Shown here: piece after piece, positions 20,683-29,828 of the stretch
How positions within the stretch are numbered: the first letter of the stretch is position 1
Layout: each line of letters begins with the position of its first letter
DNA from: Muricea muricata
Taxonomy: Eukaryota > Cnidaria > Anthozoa > Malacalcyonacea > Plexauridae
Length of the DNA stretch: 64,000 bases
Assembly (NCBI GenBank): GCA_963855995.1
Contig: OY979716.1
Span: 88,056,103-88,120,102, forward strand
Reading direction: 5' to 3'
Program-made: the position numbers and the translations under genes
Notes under the pieces: generated by a model
Database searches by the model: none
What the model saw: only the letters and a program-made list of their open reading frames with translations
Told to the model about the DNA's origin: nothing

Positions 20683-20689
20683 GGCCAAG

Positions 20690-21137
20690 TAAATAAAAGC
20701 TCAAAAAACAATATCCAAAAGAAAATATATGTAATAAAGTAATGTATATAGTATAAAAACCCGATTTCTCTTGGACAGCAACCTTGTAATTTGGGAGTGT
20801 GAGTTTCAACAGCAAAATGTTGCATAAATTGCTAGGTAACCAGGCCTTGAACTTGTTACCAGTCTCTTGATTCACTAAACCGCATAAATATTACAGTTTT
20901 CTTTCAAATCATTCAAAAACAATGAGAGAATGGACAAATGAAATGACAAATATAATCTCGTTTCCATAGCAACGAGATTCAATATTTCAATGTCCTTCAG
21001 AAAAAGCTTATTTTTCCAAGAAAGAAAGCTGAAACAGTGCTGTTTTGAGTGGTATAACTTTCTTTAGTGCCTAAAGATGATTTTAGTTGCAAAAAAAAAT
21101 TTCGATTTTTTGAAGGTGTATAAGCTGTAGTCCCCCC
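20690..21137. other. Upstream flank of the Mutator-like gene, no gene
   Basis: AT-rich, contains GTTTCCATAGCAACGAGA (an inverted GTTTCC..CGAGATT pair around 20955-20985). Could hold the promoter of the minus-strand transposase, but no TATA-like site stands out. Confidence 0.4.
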
Positions 21138-21348
21138 TTAAAACAATTTTTAGGTGCTTTTTTATATCCGGTAATGTAATTTTTGTTGCTAGAAATTTTA
21201 CAAAAGTGTATGGACTCCGACTGAACCATTTTCTATTGTCTTTATCGACTTCATGGCTCTTCTGAAATGTTACCGAAGCTTATGTAAGTTCTCTTGTTTA
21301 ATTAAGGTCGGATGTCTGTCTTGTTTTAATAACACAGTCTTATAACTA
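21138..21348 (+). repeat. Dispersed repeat, copy A (about 210 bp)
   Basis: Direct repeat of 22731-22940, over 90% identical by eye, from TTAAAACAAT to AGTCTTATA. The second copy lies inside the TIR element at 22504-23220, so this may be a remnant of a second copy of that element. Confidence 0.9.
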
Positions 21349-21743
21349 TCGTGCATACAGTCATAAGTTTTGAAAATATTTTCGTACATCGGTTTTTTAT
21401 GACAAGAATAAATTCAAGAAGCAGTGGTCTGATTTTATGCCTTATTATGTCTTGTTTTTACTTTTTGGCAATATGAATGTATTTTCATCTCTTCTTAAAT
21501 AAAGTTAAACCAAAAATTTCAAATGAAAAATACTACAGCTATTATCAAAAACACACATTTCTCGCTGTTCTGGTTGTTGTCCACGAAATGTGCAGAACTC
21601 TACGCGTGAAAAACTGGTTTCAAAAATTTTATGACGTCAAAGCAAAAAAATATAATGAAATTAAACTGTAAATTTTGCCCGTTTTCTTCGGTGAATTTTT
21701 TTAAAATTTTTATATAATACCAAATTTGGTCCTTCACAAAAGT

Positions 21744-22283
21744 TTATGCAAGGACAACATCTGTTGCTCTGTTCTTCAACGATTCAAAGGTAACTTTGAT
21801 CTTTTTCCCAGCTCTTAAAATTCTGACCATGATATCTCTTTCTGATGAAGTTTGCAAGTCCAATGATAGCTGCAATATATCTTTCAGTTGTTGAAGCTCT
21901 TGATTATAAAAAACAAGCTTGCGTTTCTCAGAGGGATCAGACGAGCTTTGTACCAATGCACGAACAAGATGTTGAATTTCACATGCATCTACAAGTTGCA
22001 ATGACCCACATCCATCACATTTTCCCAAAAGCTCATCACCTGGAAGAGGGGCAACATTCTTTTTGCAGTTGATGCAGCTGTGTATCTTACCAACTTCTAC
22101 AATGCCAATAACATTCCCAATTATAGGTGTAGATGTTGCATTAAGGGTTTCATGGACTTCTACTAATGGCTGGTCGAATCCAGTTGTCCCTGTTGCTTCA
22201 AATAGTTCATTTTTCGGAGTGTTCAAGGATCTGTCACCCTTATAAACTTTAACTTTCATAAACTGCCATAGACCAGCATGCAT
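21744..22283 (-). CDS. RPA/OB-fold-like protein with a zinc ribbon, possibly transposon-borne
   Basis: 179 codons from ATG 22283. The middle reads PIIGNVIGIVEVGKIHSC-x2-C then GKCDGCGSLQLVDAC, a four-Cys ribbon inside a beta-rich context, like the C-terminal OB fold of replication protein A1 (single-strand DNA binding). The function is inferred only from this pattern. The first 10 codons (MHAGLWQ) and the upstream 95 bp are shared with 42160-42255, so the gene start belongs to a dispersed family; the sequence after GGTCTATGGCAG differs between the copies, consistent with an exon/intron border there. RPA-like genes are known as Helitron cargo, but I saw no Helitron ends. Confidence 0.45.
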   Translation of the reverse strand: MHAGLWQFMKVKVYKGDRSLNTPKNELFEATGTTGFDQPLVEVHETLNATSTPIIGNVIGIVEVGKIHSCINCKKNVAPLPGDELLGKCDGCGSLQLVDACEIQHLVRALVQSSSDPSEKRKLVFYNQELQQLKDILQLSLDLQTSSERDIMVRILRAGKKIKVTFESLKNRATDVVLA

Positions 22284-22365
22284 TGCAGTAAACTAATTAT
22301 GTTCTGTATAACATGAAGTATTGCAAATGTATTGCCAAGATGGCGGCCAGGATTCGAAAGACTTG
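22258..22365 (-). repeat. Dispersed repeat shared with 42155-42255
   Basis: CAGCATGC-TTGCAGTAAACTA, TTATGTTCTGTATAACAT and TATTGCCAAGATGGC match, in reverse complement, the segment just outside the right arm of the giant foldback at 40.4-42.2 kb. Confidence 0.9.
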
Positions 22366-22503
22366 TGCCTAAATATAGGAATGGCACATCGCCTTATAAT
22401 GCATATTACATGAATTATTTACTTTGTGTATTTGTTACCGCTGGTCATGGCTTGCCGTTCATTTTATTTCGCGTGAAAATTAAAATAAATGCACGATATT
22501 TAA

Positions 22504-23220
22504 TTAAGGTGGCTCCCAATGGTTTTGTTCAGTTATAACCAGATTTATAGAGATCAGATGCTGTCCGCCTCGTCAATATTCGTGGCCAGTTATAATAAAA
22601 TTTTTCACATTCAAAGTTGAAACATTGTTTTTGCCGATATTTTTGTGTTTCTACACACAAAAAAGATGACAGTTCTTCCTTACAATCATTTGTTTTTCCA
22701 AGTTCAAGTATTAGGTGTTTTAAATCAGTTTTAAAACAATATTTAGGTGCTTTTTTATGTCTGGTAATGTAATTTTTGTTGCTCGAAATTTTACGAAAGT
22801 GTATGGACTCCAACTGAACCATTTTCTATTGTCTTTATCGACTTCATGGCTCTTCTGAATTGTTACCGAAGCTTATGTAATTTCTCTTGTTCAATTAAGG
22901 TCGGATGTCAGTCTTGTTTTAATAACATAGTCTTATAGCTAGAAATACATGCATGCTGCAACCCTTCGCCACTAAGAGCATGCAACTATATTTTCGGAAT
23001 TACATGAAGTAACTGTATAGGCTGTTGTCATAGCATTTTTGTCATTGATTGTTGCCATGGCAAGAATCTTCTGGTGTAAAATCACCACTTTGAAATCTTC
23101 AGCAAGACTTCAATAACACTTGTACTGAATTTCGTGGTTTTATGATGAAAGATGTGGAATTGAGACGGTCTTAATGGCTACAATGCACTTTTTAACTAAA
23201 ACTGCAGGGAGCCACCTTAA
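22504..23220. mobile_element. 717-bp element with TTAAGGTGGCTCCC inverted ends
   Basis: Starts TTAAGGTGGCTCCC and ends GGGAGCCACCTTAA, a perfect 14-bp inverted repeat. TTAA at both edges could be a target duplication (as for piggyBac-type elements) with a GGTGGCTCCC terminus, but the terminus is not a known piggyBac end, so the class is open. It contains copy B of the 210-bp repeat at 22731-22940 and no ORF. Confidence 0.7.
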
Positions 23221-24395
23221 TACTTTCATGTGCTGTATGAACATAATTTAATATCGGTTGCGGTTTTGTGGTTTTCATGTGTGCTTTTTAAGTTAAATTC
23301 AGCAAACAAAAGGTAAACTTCAATTTATGTAACAGGGCATGTCATTAATTGTCTTTAATCACGTACTGTGAAAAGATATTCAAAATACCACCGTAAATAT
23401 TCGGTCTATTGTAAATTTGCACCTGTTTTATTTCATAAATTACTACATCTTCCCACATGCATTTTTACTTTTACAACATGACTCTCATGTACATGACTAA
23501 TTTACAATACTTGTACATGAACAGGACAATAATAATTTACAAAATAATTATGATAATGCATGATTAAGATAACGAATACTATAATTTTTGTTTTCTTTAT
23601 TTCAGGACAGCGGGGGGAAGGGGGGGGGCTGCAATACACCTATTAAATCCACACTCAGTCTTTGAATACCGACATTTAACATTGGCAATACATGAATCCA
23701 CCGCGGCAAAATAATTATATCTAGTGCTGTGTTCGATTTTGCCCTGTGTTTACATGACAAAAATCTGCTTTGGTGTAATACCATTAGGACTGGTTCATTG
23801 CAGTAAACAATAGTAATAAATTGCTTCAATACAAATCATGTACTTTCTCCGAAAATCATGCTTTTATCAAAGAGATTTTCCAAAATATGTATTCACAACG
23901 GCAAAAGAGGGCTGACGCAAAATGTTCTTTTTGCTAATCGTGTCGGCAACCACGTCGGCAATGGAGCATACCCATTATGACGTTTTACAGTGTTATTTAA
24001 CCAAGATCAGAATGCTTTGCAGGGGTTACCTTGCAATTAAACCTAAAATGCACAGAAAGCTGGTAAAGGATGTTGGTCTTAGTAGTTAAATAATGCTGTG
24101 AAACCTCATAATGGGCATGGTCTATTGCCAAATACCGCCGCTAGTTTCTATTGAGATTTTTTACTGTTAGGAAATATTTCTAAGCTGTAGTTGGAATAAA
24201 TAATACAAACAACTGCAATTTATTAAGGTGTACTTACAGATTTTGAGTAAAACGACAAAATGTAAAAGATGAAAACGTATTTGAAACTGATTTCACTATT
24301 TATGACAGATTACAGGTTGTTAATTATGTTTTTGTGGAGAAATTCACGAAGCTTGTCATCTGTTAATCTTAACAACTTAATGAGAGGTCTGGCTT
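23221..24395. other. Non-coding stretch with one foldback
   Basis: No gene recognised. The inverted repeat at 23957-24129 is listed separately. The last ~150 bp lead into the Ulp1-like exon. Confidence 0.5.
23957..24129. repeat. 173-bp foldback (MITE-like)
   Basis: GGCAATGGAGCATACCCATTATGA-type left arm pairs with TCATAATGGGCATGGTCTATTGCC on the right over about 45 bp with few mismatches. Confidence 0.8.
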
Positions 24396-24883
24396 TTGAA
24401 TGCCCTCTTCCAAAAAACAAAGCAAGTTAAGTCAGTGAAAGTCATGTCATGTACCGAATCGTCATTGCATACATCAAACCCTTACACACTGTATTTGTTG
24501 CCTCCCGAAGCTCAAATTCAGGCTTGGAAAGAAGAAATTGCTTTAAGAAAAAATGACATGTTGTTGTGCATTGAAAGCCCACTAGGACAATTCGATTTTG
24601 ATGCGCTTCAAGACATGCACAAGATTCATACAGCGAAAGGAATAAAAGCTGCTGTAGAGCAAGAAATTGTATGGTTTGGAAAGGAATTTAATAAGCCTCA
24701 GATGGTTGAGGAACATCCAACACCTTCAGCTGTAACTGACTTCCAAACAATGTTGTATTCATCACGCTACGATGAAATTCTTACGATGTCTGCGATGGAG
24801 TTAGCTAACGTCTGCGTGAACCGGTGGTTATCGGACGATCATATTCTTTGGTTAACAGAAAACCTCAACAAGTCATTGTAAAC

Positions 24884-25019
24884 TGTAATATATCGTGTTT
24901 AATATACACCAAGACTAGCAAAGAACAACCTTAATTTATGAAGCAAAGCAACTTATATACATGCGGCTTACTAATTTACATAATGAAAAATCCTAATCTA
25001 CATAATTAAATATACTACA
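24884..25019 (-). repeat. 3' LTR of the Ty3/gypsy element (136 bp)
   Basis: Plus-strand ends TGTAATATATCG and TATACTACA. Contains a 22-bp segment (GAAAAATCCT..CATAAT) absent from the 5' LTR and flanked there by the direct repeat ACATAAT, so one copy underwent slippage. Apart from that, one substitution and one single-base indel distinguish the LTRs. Confidence 0.95.
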
Positions 25020-25030
25020 ACTCCCCTATG
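25020..25030 (-). promoter_or_regulatory. Polypurine tract
   Basis: On the minus strand CATAGGGGAGT directly abuts the TG of the 3' LTR; this is where plus-strand DNA synthesis would be primed. Confidence 0.8.
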
Positions 25031-25155
25031 AAAAAAAACTTTTTTTTCTTTTCAAATTCTTAAGGTTCATAAACAAAAAGTTAGTTATAATATATTATTG
25101 AATTGTCTTCAATTTGATCTTGACTATAATTGTCTTTATACTAATGTCATTCTTG

Positions 25156-26166
25156 CTAATATCTATCAGGTACTTTAACTAATCGTCCTGAACGTGTACG
25201 ATACCCGTCTTGTACGATATTTGTATTGCTTGCTTTCTGCTGTTGGTCTTCTAAGTTTCCGGATTGCTGCAGACATTCTTGTTCACCACTCGTAGGTTGA
25301 ATCACTTCGGTCTTCGTCTCTATGTTTGTGTGCACATTGTATTGATCTTGCGATGTATCTTTATGCAAATGTCTTCGATTGCGTCGATAAACACCTCCAT
25401 CCGACGTCTCCACTACGTAGCTTCGAGGCGTATCTGCTATCCCAATGACTTTCGCAGGTCTCCATTCACCTTCTTGCTTAACACGCACTGCTTCACCAGT
25501 CTTGAATGGTTGTAAAGTCTGCACGCCGGATTTGTCGTAATAGGATTTCTGGTCAGCTTTTTTCTTTAGGAATCTTGACTGTGTCTCACGATAACAAACT
25601 GTTTCAGGAATCAGCTGATTCGTAGTGCAAGGTAAAATGGAACATAAACGTCTTCCCATACATAACTGTGCTGGTGATTTGTAGTTGGCAACTGGTGTAT
25701 TGCGTTGTTCTAACAGAGAAAGATAAGGGTCCTTTCGATCACGTTTGGCTTTCTCAAACATTTTCTTGGCCGTTTGTACGGTCTTCTCTGCTAGACCATT
25801 CGACTGTGGATACTTCGGACTTGACGTCACGTGCGTAAATTTCCAATTATTTGCAAATGTCGCAAACTCAACCAAGCTATACTGTGAACCATTGTCCGAC
25901 TTCACCGTCTCTGCTTTTCCGTGTCTCGAAAAGATTTGCTTCAACCTCTCAATAACAGCCGTGCTTGTACTTCGCAATGATGCAATCTCCCAGTAATGAC
26001 TGTAGTAATCAACGACTACAACGTAATTGACGTCATTCCAAAGGAACAAATCGGTCACAACGAACTGCCAGGGATACTGTGGAATTTCGTGAGGAAGCAT
26101 CGGTTCTCTTGGGTTGCTAGATCGAAGCTCTTGACAAGTTGAGCAATTATTCACCGTTTCTTCGAT
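25156..26166 (-). pseudogene. Integrase region of the Ty3/gypsy element, separated by a nonsense codon
   Basis: Continues in the same frame as gag-pol after TAG 26167-26169 (MSK-stop-IEETVNNCSTC). The HHCC zinc finger therefore spans the stop (HEGHLGIERSK before, CSTC after). Core: Asp in VVTDLFLWNDVNYVVVVDYY, Asp in TVKSDNGSQYS, Glu in SNGLAEKTVQTAK. The C-terminus ends GYRTRSGRLVKVPDRY. No usable own ATG near the start. The stop either inactivates the copy or would need readthrough; I favour inactivation. Confidence 0.9.
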
Positions 26167-29082
26167 CTACTTGGACATTCCGGGCCGAAACATCCGGACA
26201 TCTCGTGCTCTAAGCTTACTCCTTTCGATACCCAAATGTCCTTCATGAATTTGTGCTAAGATATCTTTTCGTAATGCTTGAGAAACAAGAATTGCTTGCC
26301 CCTTTAGGATCAGACCATCAGACATAACCAGTTCACCTCTGAATGTCCAATATTCAGTGATCTGTTTTGGGACTTTCTGCTTGTAATTGGGCCATCCTTC
26401 TTGGATTATCTCTGCTAATTTCACCATGGTACTATTGTTGGCTGTTTCTCGACGTAATTCTGCCAACTTTCTGTCGCTAATGGGTAGGTTTGCTGTCGCC
26501 GAGTGTACACTAAGAACAAGATCCTCATGATCGTCACCGGTGGTGGGAAGATGTGCTCTCGATAGTGTATCCGCGGAATACAGTTCTTTTCCAGGTTTAT
26601 AGACTAGGTCAATGTCGTAACGTTGCAATCGCAGCAGCATGCGTTGTAGTCGTGCCGGTGCTTTGTCGAGTGGCTTTAATACGATCAATATCAGTGGTCT
26701 ATGATCCGTTTCGACCAACACTTTCTTGGCGTAGATGTATTGATGAAACCGTTCACAACCGAATGTTACCACCAGTAACTCTTTTTCGATTTGTGCATAC
26801 CTACGCTCCGTCTCCGTGAGTGAACGAGAAGCATATGCAATCGGTGACCCATCTTGCACCAATACTGCACCTAGACCAGACTTGCACGCATCCACTTGCA
26901 ATTTCACTGGCATCTTAGGATCATAATACTTCAACAACCTGGGACTCGTTTCTGTCAAAAGGCGCTTGATGTCACGGAATGATTGTTCATGGCGTTCAGT
27001 CCAGTGCCAAGCCACATCTTTCTTGAGCAACTCATGTAAAGGTGCCGTCATGTCTGAAACATAAGGTGCAAATTTCGCTACGTAATTCACCATTCCCAGT
27101 AGACGCTGGATGCCATGTTTGTCCTCCGAAACTGGCATTTCAAGGATGGCTTCGAGCTTCGATGTGTCTGGCTTTACTCCATCCCCAGTAAGAAGATGTC
27201 CAATGTACATAACTTCGGTACATCTGATCTTGCACTTGTCAGGATTCAGCCAAAGATTTCTCTGTCTTGCTCGTTGCAACGCTTTCTCTAATCTTTCGTC
27301 GTGTTCTTCTACCGTCCTTCCCCAAACTAAGATGTCATCGATGTCAGTCTCGACACCGTCAAGGTCATGGAACAGTTCGTGTAACCTCTTGTGAAACACT
27401 TCTTGGGCACTGTGAATACCAAAAGGCATTCGAGTATAACAATATCTACCAAACGGTGTTGCAAAGGTTGTTAGCATTGAACTCTCTTCATCTAGAGCAA
27501 TTTGCCAAAACCCTGAACTGGCATCTAAGGTTGAGAAATATTTTGCTCCACTCAGCCTTGTCGTGATTTCTTCAATGGTAGGTAAATGATAATGTTCTCG
27601 TTTAATTGCTTTGTTCAGCGGTCTTGGGTCTATGCAAATTCGCAATTTGTCTGTGTTTTTCTTTTCCACGGCAACCATAGCATTCACCCAATCCGTTGGT
27701 TGATCTACGGGTACAATTATGCCTTGGCTGCACATATCAAGCAACGCTGCCTTCACCCGATCTTCTAAACCAAAAGGGATTCGTCTTGGAGGAACTATGA
27801 CCGGCTGTACTGTTGGATCTAGTTTAATATGATATGGTCGATCTAAACATCCGATCCCTGTGAACACATCCTCATATTCTTTCTCGATCCTTGTCGTGAA
27901 CGCTTCGACGTCTTCCTTTTTACTGTCTAGGGCGCCAATGAACTTGATTAAACCGAGTTCTTTGCAAGCCGAAATACCAAGGACTGGTTCACTTTCTATG
28001 CTTGTGATAAAAAAGTCCAAATTATAGATCGTCCCTTTGTGTTGACATTGGAGTGTGCAGACAGCTTTGATCGGAATATTTTCCCCATTGCAGGCGCTCA
28101 AACAGGCTTTCGGCTTTCGTAGTTCTATCTTGACTTCTGCTCCAGTATCCAGTTTCAATTGGATGTCTTCTTTATTCAACGAAAGTGTTATGTATTCTGT
28201 TTCTGATTGTCGGATCTGATCGACGGATTCTACTTTAACTGTCTCTAGAAAAAGATAATCGTCGCTTTTACCCGGTTGTTGTTGACACGAGTTTACGCTT
28301 TTGCTCGAACGACACATTCTTGCATAGTGATTCATCTTTTTGCATTTATTACACTGTTTACCATAAGCTAGAAATTGTCCCTTGGTATGAATTAAGCCAC
28401 AATTGCCGCACGCATTTTGTTTATTCTCTTGTTTTCCCTCAGTGGCTTTCTTTGTTTCTTGCGTCTTGTCGCTTTTGTTCTTAACTCGATACGCACCACC
28501 GCGTTTTACCACATTTACATTGCTTGACTCGCTGCCAAATAACTTCATCTGTTGTTTTGACAACTCATCTGCTCTGCAAATCTCGACAGCTTTCTCTAAT
28601 TTCAAGTCCGACTCTCGCAAAAGCTGCTCTCGAACAATTCTCGACGATATGCCGCTAACGATTCGACTGCAAATGAGGTCGTCTTTTAGATAACCCCACT
28701 CACACGAAGCCGCTAAAGTCCTCAACTCTGTCACATACTGATCTACAGACTCGCCAGGTAATTGCTCTCTTGTAAGAAAACGATGCCGTTCAACAACGAG
28801 ATTTTTCTTGGGCTTGCAATGCGCTTCGAACTTAGCGAACAGAATTGCTGTGGTAACAACTTCTTGCCCGCCTTCGCCGGTTTCAAACTCAAATGTATCT
28901 TTGATTTCTTGCCCGTCTTTACCAATCATACACATTAAGATAGCGACCTTTTGTTCTTCAGTTTTACCAGTGCATGTTGCTGTTAAATAATATTCCATGC
29001 CAAGTTTCCAGCATCTCCATTTTTCGCATAGATTTTGTGGGCTGGTGAAATCCATTTCACCTGGCCCTTTGACTTCGTTCAT
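26167..29082 (-). CDS. Ty3/gypsy Gag-Pol polyprotein (Gag, zinc knuckles, protease, RT, RNase H)
   Basis: 971 codons from ATG 29082, one fused Gag-Pol frame. Gag capsid-like region residues ~20-185; zinc knuckles ACGNCGLIHTKG and CNKCKKMNHYARMC at ~225-265; protease LDTGAEV with Asp312; RT with LDASSGFWQIALDEES and FGIHSAQEVF; catalytic box reads DIDDILVWG at 580-588, where the usual Tyr/Phe is Asp580 while both catalytic Asp (582, 583) remain; RNase H VDACKSGLGAVLVQDG, TDHRPL; start of the integrase zinc finger at the end. Tyr to Asp in the RT box, together with the TAG, suggests a defective but young copy. Confidence 0.93.
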   Translation of the reverse strand: MNEVKGPGEMDFTSPQNLCEKWRCWKLGMEYYLTATCTGKTEEQKVAILMCMIGKDGQEIKDTFEFETGEGGQEVVTTAILFAKFEAHCKPKKNLVVERHRFLTREQLPGESVDQYVTELRTLAASCEWGYLKDDLICSRIVSGISSRIVREQLLRESDLKLEKAVEICRADELSKQQMKLFGSESSNVNVVKRGGAYRVKNKSDKTQETKKATEGKQENKQNACGNCGLIHTKGQFLAYGKQCNKCKKMNHYARMCRSSKSVNSCQQQPGKSDDYLFLETVKVESVDQIRQSETEYITLSLNKEDIQLKLDTGAEVKIELRKPKACLSACNGENIPIKAVCTLQCQHKGTIYNLDFFITSIESEPVLGISACKELGLIKFIGALDSKKEDVEAFTTRIEKEYEDVFTGIGCLDRPYHIKLDPTVQPVIVPPRRIPFGLEDRVKAALLDMCSQGIIVPVDQPTDWVNAMVAVEKKNTDKLRICIDPRPLNKAIKREHYHLPTIEEITTRLSGAKYFSTLDASSGFWQIALDEESSMLTTFATPFGRYCYTRMPFGIHSAQEVFHKRLHELFHDLDGVETDIDDILVWGRTVEEHDERLEKALQRARQRNLWLNPDKCKIRCTEVMYIGHLLTGDGVKPDTSKLEAILEMPVSEDKHGIQRLLGMVNYVAKFAPYVSDMTAPLHELLKKDVAWHWTERHEQSFRDIKRLLTETSPRLLKYYDPKMPVKLQVDACKSGLGAVLVQDGSPIAYASRSLTETERRYAQIEKELLVVTFGCERFHQYIYAKKVLVETDHRPLILIVLKPLDKAPARLQRMLLRLQRYDIDLVYKPGKELYSADTLSRAHLPTTGDDHEDLVLSVHSATANLPISDRKLAELRRETANNSTMVKLAEIIQEGWPNYKQKVPKQITEYWTFRGELVMSDGLILKGQAILVSQALRKDILAQIHEGHLGIERSKLRARDVRMFRPGMSK

Positions 29083-29099
29083 GTTGAAATTCCTGAGCT

Positions 29100-29117
29100 A
29101 TCCCACTCCTGACACTA
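29100..29117 (-). promoter_or_regulatory. Primer-binding site complementary to tRNA-Leu
   Basis: Immediately inside the 5' LTR the minus strand reads TAG followed by TGTCAGGAGTGGGAT. This is the complement of the 3' end of animal tRNA-Leu(CAG) including CCA, with one mismatch (TAG for TGG). Confidence 0.8.
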
Positions 29118-29232
29118 TGTAATATATCGTGTTTAATATACACCAAGACTAGCAAAGAACAACCTTAATTTATGAAGCAAAGCAACTTATATACATGCGG
29201 CTCACTAATTTACATAATTAAATATACTAACA
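29118..29232 (-). repeat. 5' LTR of the Ty3/gypsy element (115 bp)
   Basis: Same ends as the 3' LTR and 22 bp shorter. It should hold the promoter, though no core element is obvious. Confidence 0.95.
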
Positions 29233-29828
29233 AAACATTGTTTGTTTTTGAATAGTGTCATTAACAAGGACCCAACGACGTTGCGCAGATTTTCTTGTGA
29301 AAAACTACCAACCAACTTGCTGTTTGCAATCAACGTTGTGCGTTCCGATTGAGGTGAAACATATTTTGGGACTGACGAAAGAACAGGTTGCCATTGGACG
29401 ATGTGTCACATAAACTTGAGCGAAAAGAAAGTGACACATGGAGATTCATTAGCATGGCAGTATCCAACCAACTTCTGTGACAAAGTAAATAAATACATTA
29501 AAGCCATTTCCTGCGACAACGATATCACTAACTACAGCATTATTTACTGTCACGAGCCTGTTTCTTTCTCCTCTGGAATACACCATTGTGGAGAAAACTG
29601 TTCCTTGTTTTATCTCCTTCAAACGTGTTATAGTATCTGCGGTGTTGTTGTAATGGTTATGATAGCAATTGCTTGTCTCAAACCCGCATACTTTCAATAT
29701 TTAACAACAGTGAATGGACAGGACAACAGACAGTTCACATATGCATTTCTTTAAACACCAACACGATTTAGTAAGTACCTGCGTCTTGTTATCGGATCCT
29801 GGATAACACAAAACTCAGTGAAGATATC

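Larger units (their letters stand above)
24884..29232 (-). mobile_element. Ty3/gypsy LTR retrotransposon (4349 bp)
   Basis: Transcribed leftwards. 5' LTR 29118-29232 and 3' LTR 24884-25019 are almost identical; each begins and ends with TG..CA. Target duplication AAAC at 24880-24883 and 29233-29236. Between the LTRs are a PBS next to the 5' LTR, gag-pol with zinc knuckle, protease, RT, RNase H and integrase, and a purine tract next to the 3' LTR. Short LTRs and a tRNA-Leu PBS resemble mag-like (SURL) elements. A single in-frame TAG separates integrase from the rest. Confidence 0.95.
24396..29757 (+). pseudogene. Ulp1/C48-type cysteine protease domain at the start of a MULE-type element, split by an LTR element
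   Basis: 5' part 24396-24881: YLLPPEAQIQAWKEEI and LANVCVNRWLSDDHILWLTENLNKSL, the N-terminal helices of an Ulp1-like domain. After the inserted Ty3/gypsy element the sequence continues one frame over (VFxLNSVINKDPTTLRRF), then GCHWTMCHINLSEKKVTHGDSLAW (29386-29455) with the His of the HW motif and the Asp of the GDS motif, and CGENCSLFYLLQTC (about 29590-29630) with the catalytic-Cys region. Ulp1-type enzymes cleave isopeptide or peptide bonds of SUMO-like proteins. Stops (after NVVRSD; shortly after the insertion) make this copy dead. The frame flows on into 29829-30290 with zinc fingers, indicating a single polyprotein with the MULE transposase downstream. Confidence 0.6.

Noticed and set aside
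25264-28990. Plus-strand frames across the Ty3/gypsy element
   Set aside because: Antisense shadows of Gag-Pol.
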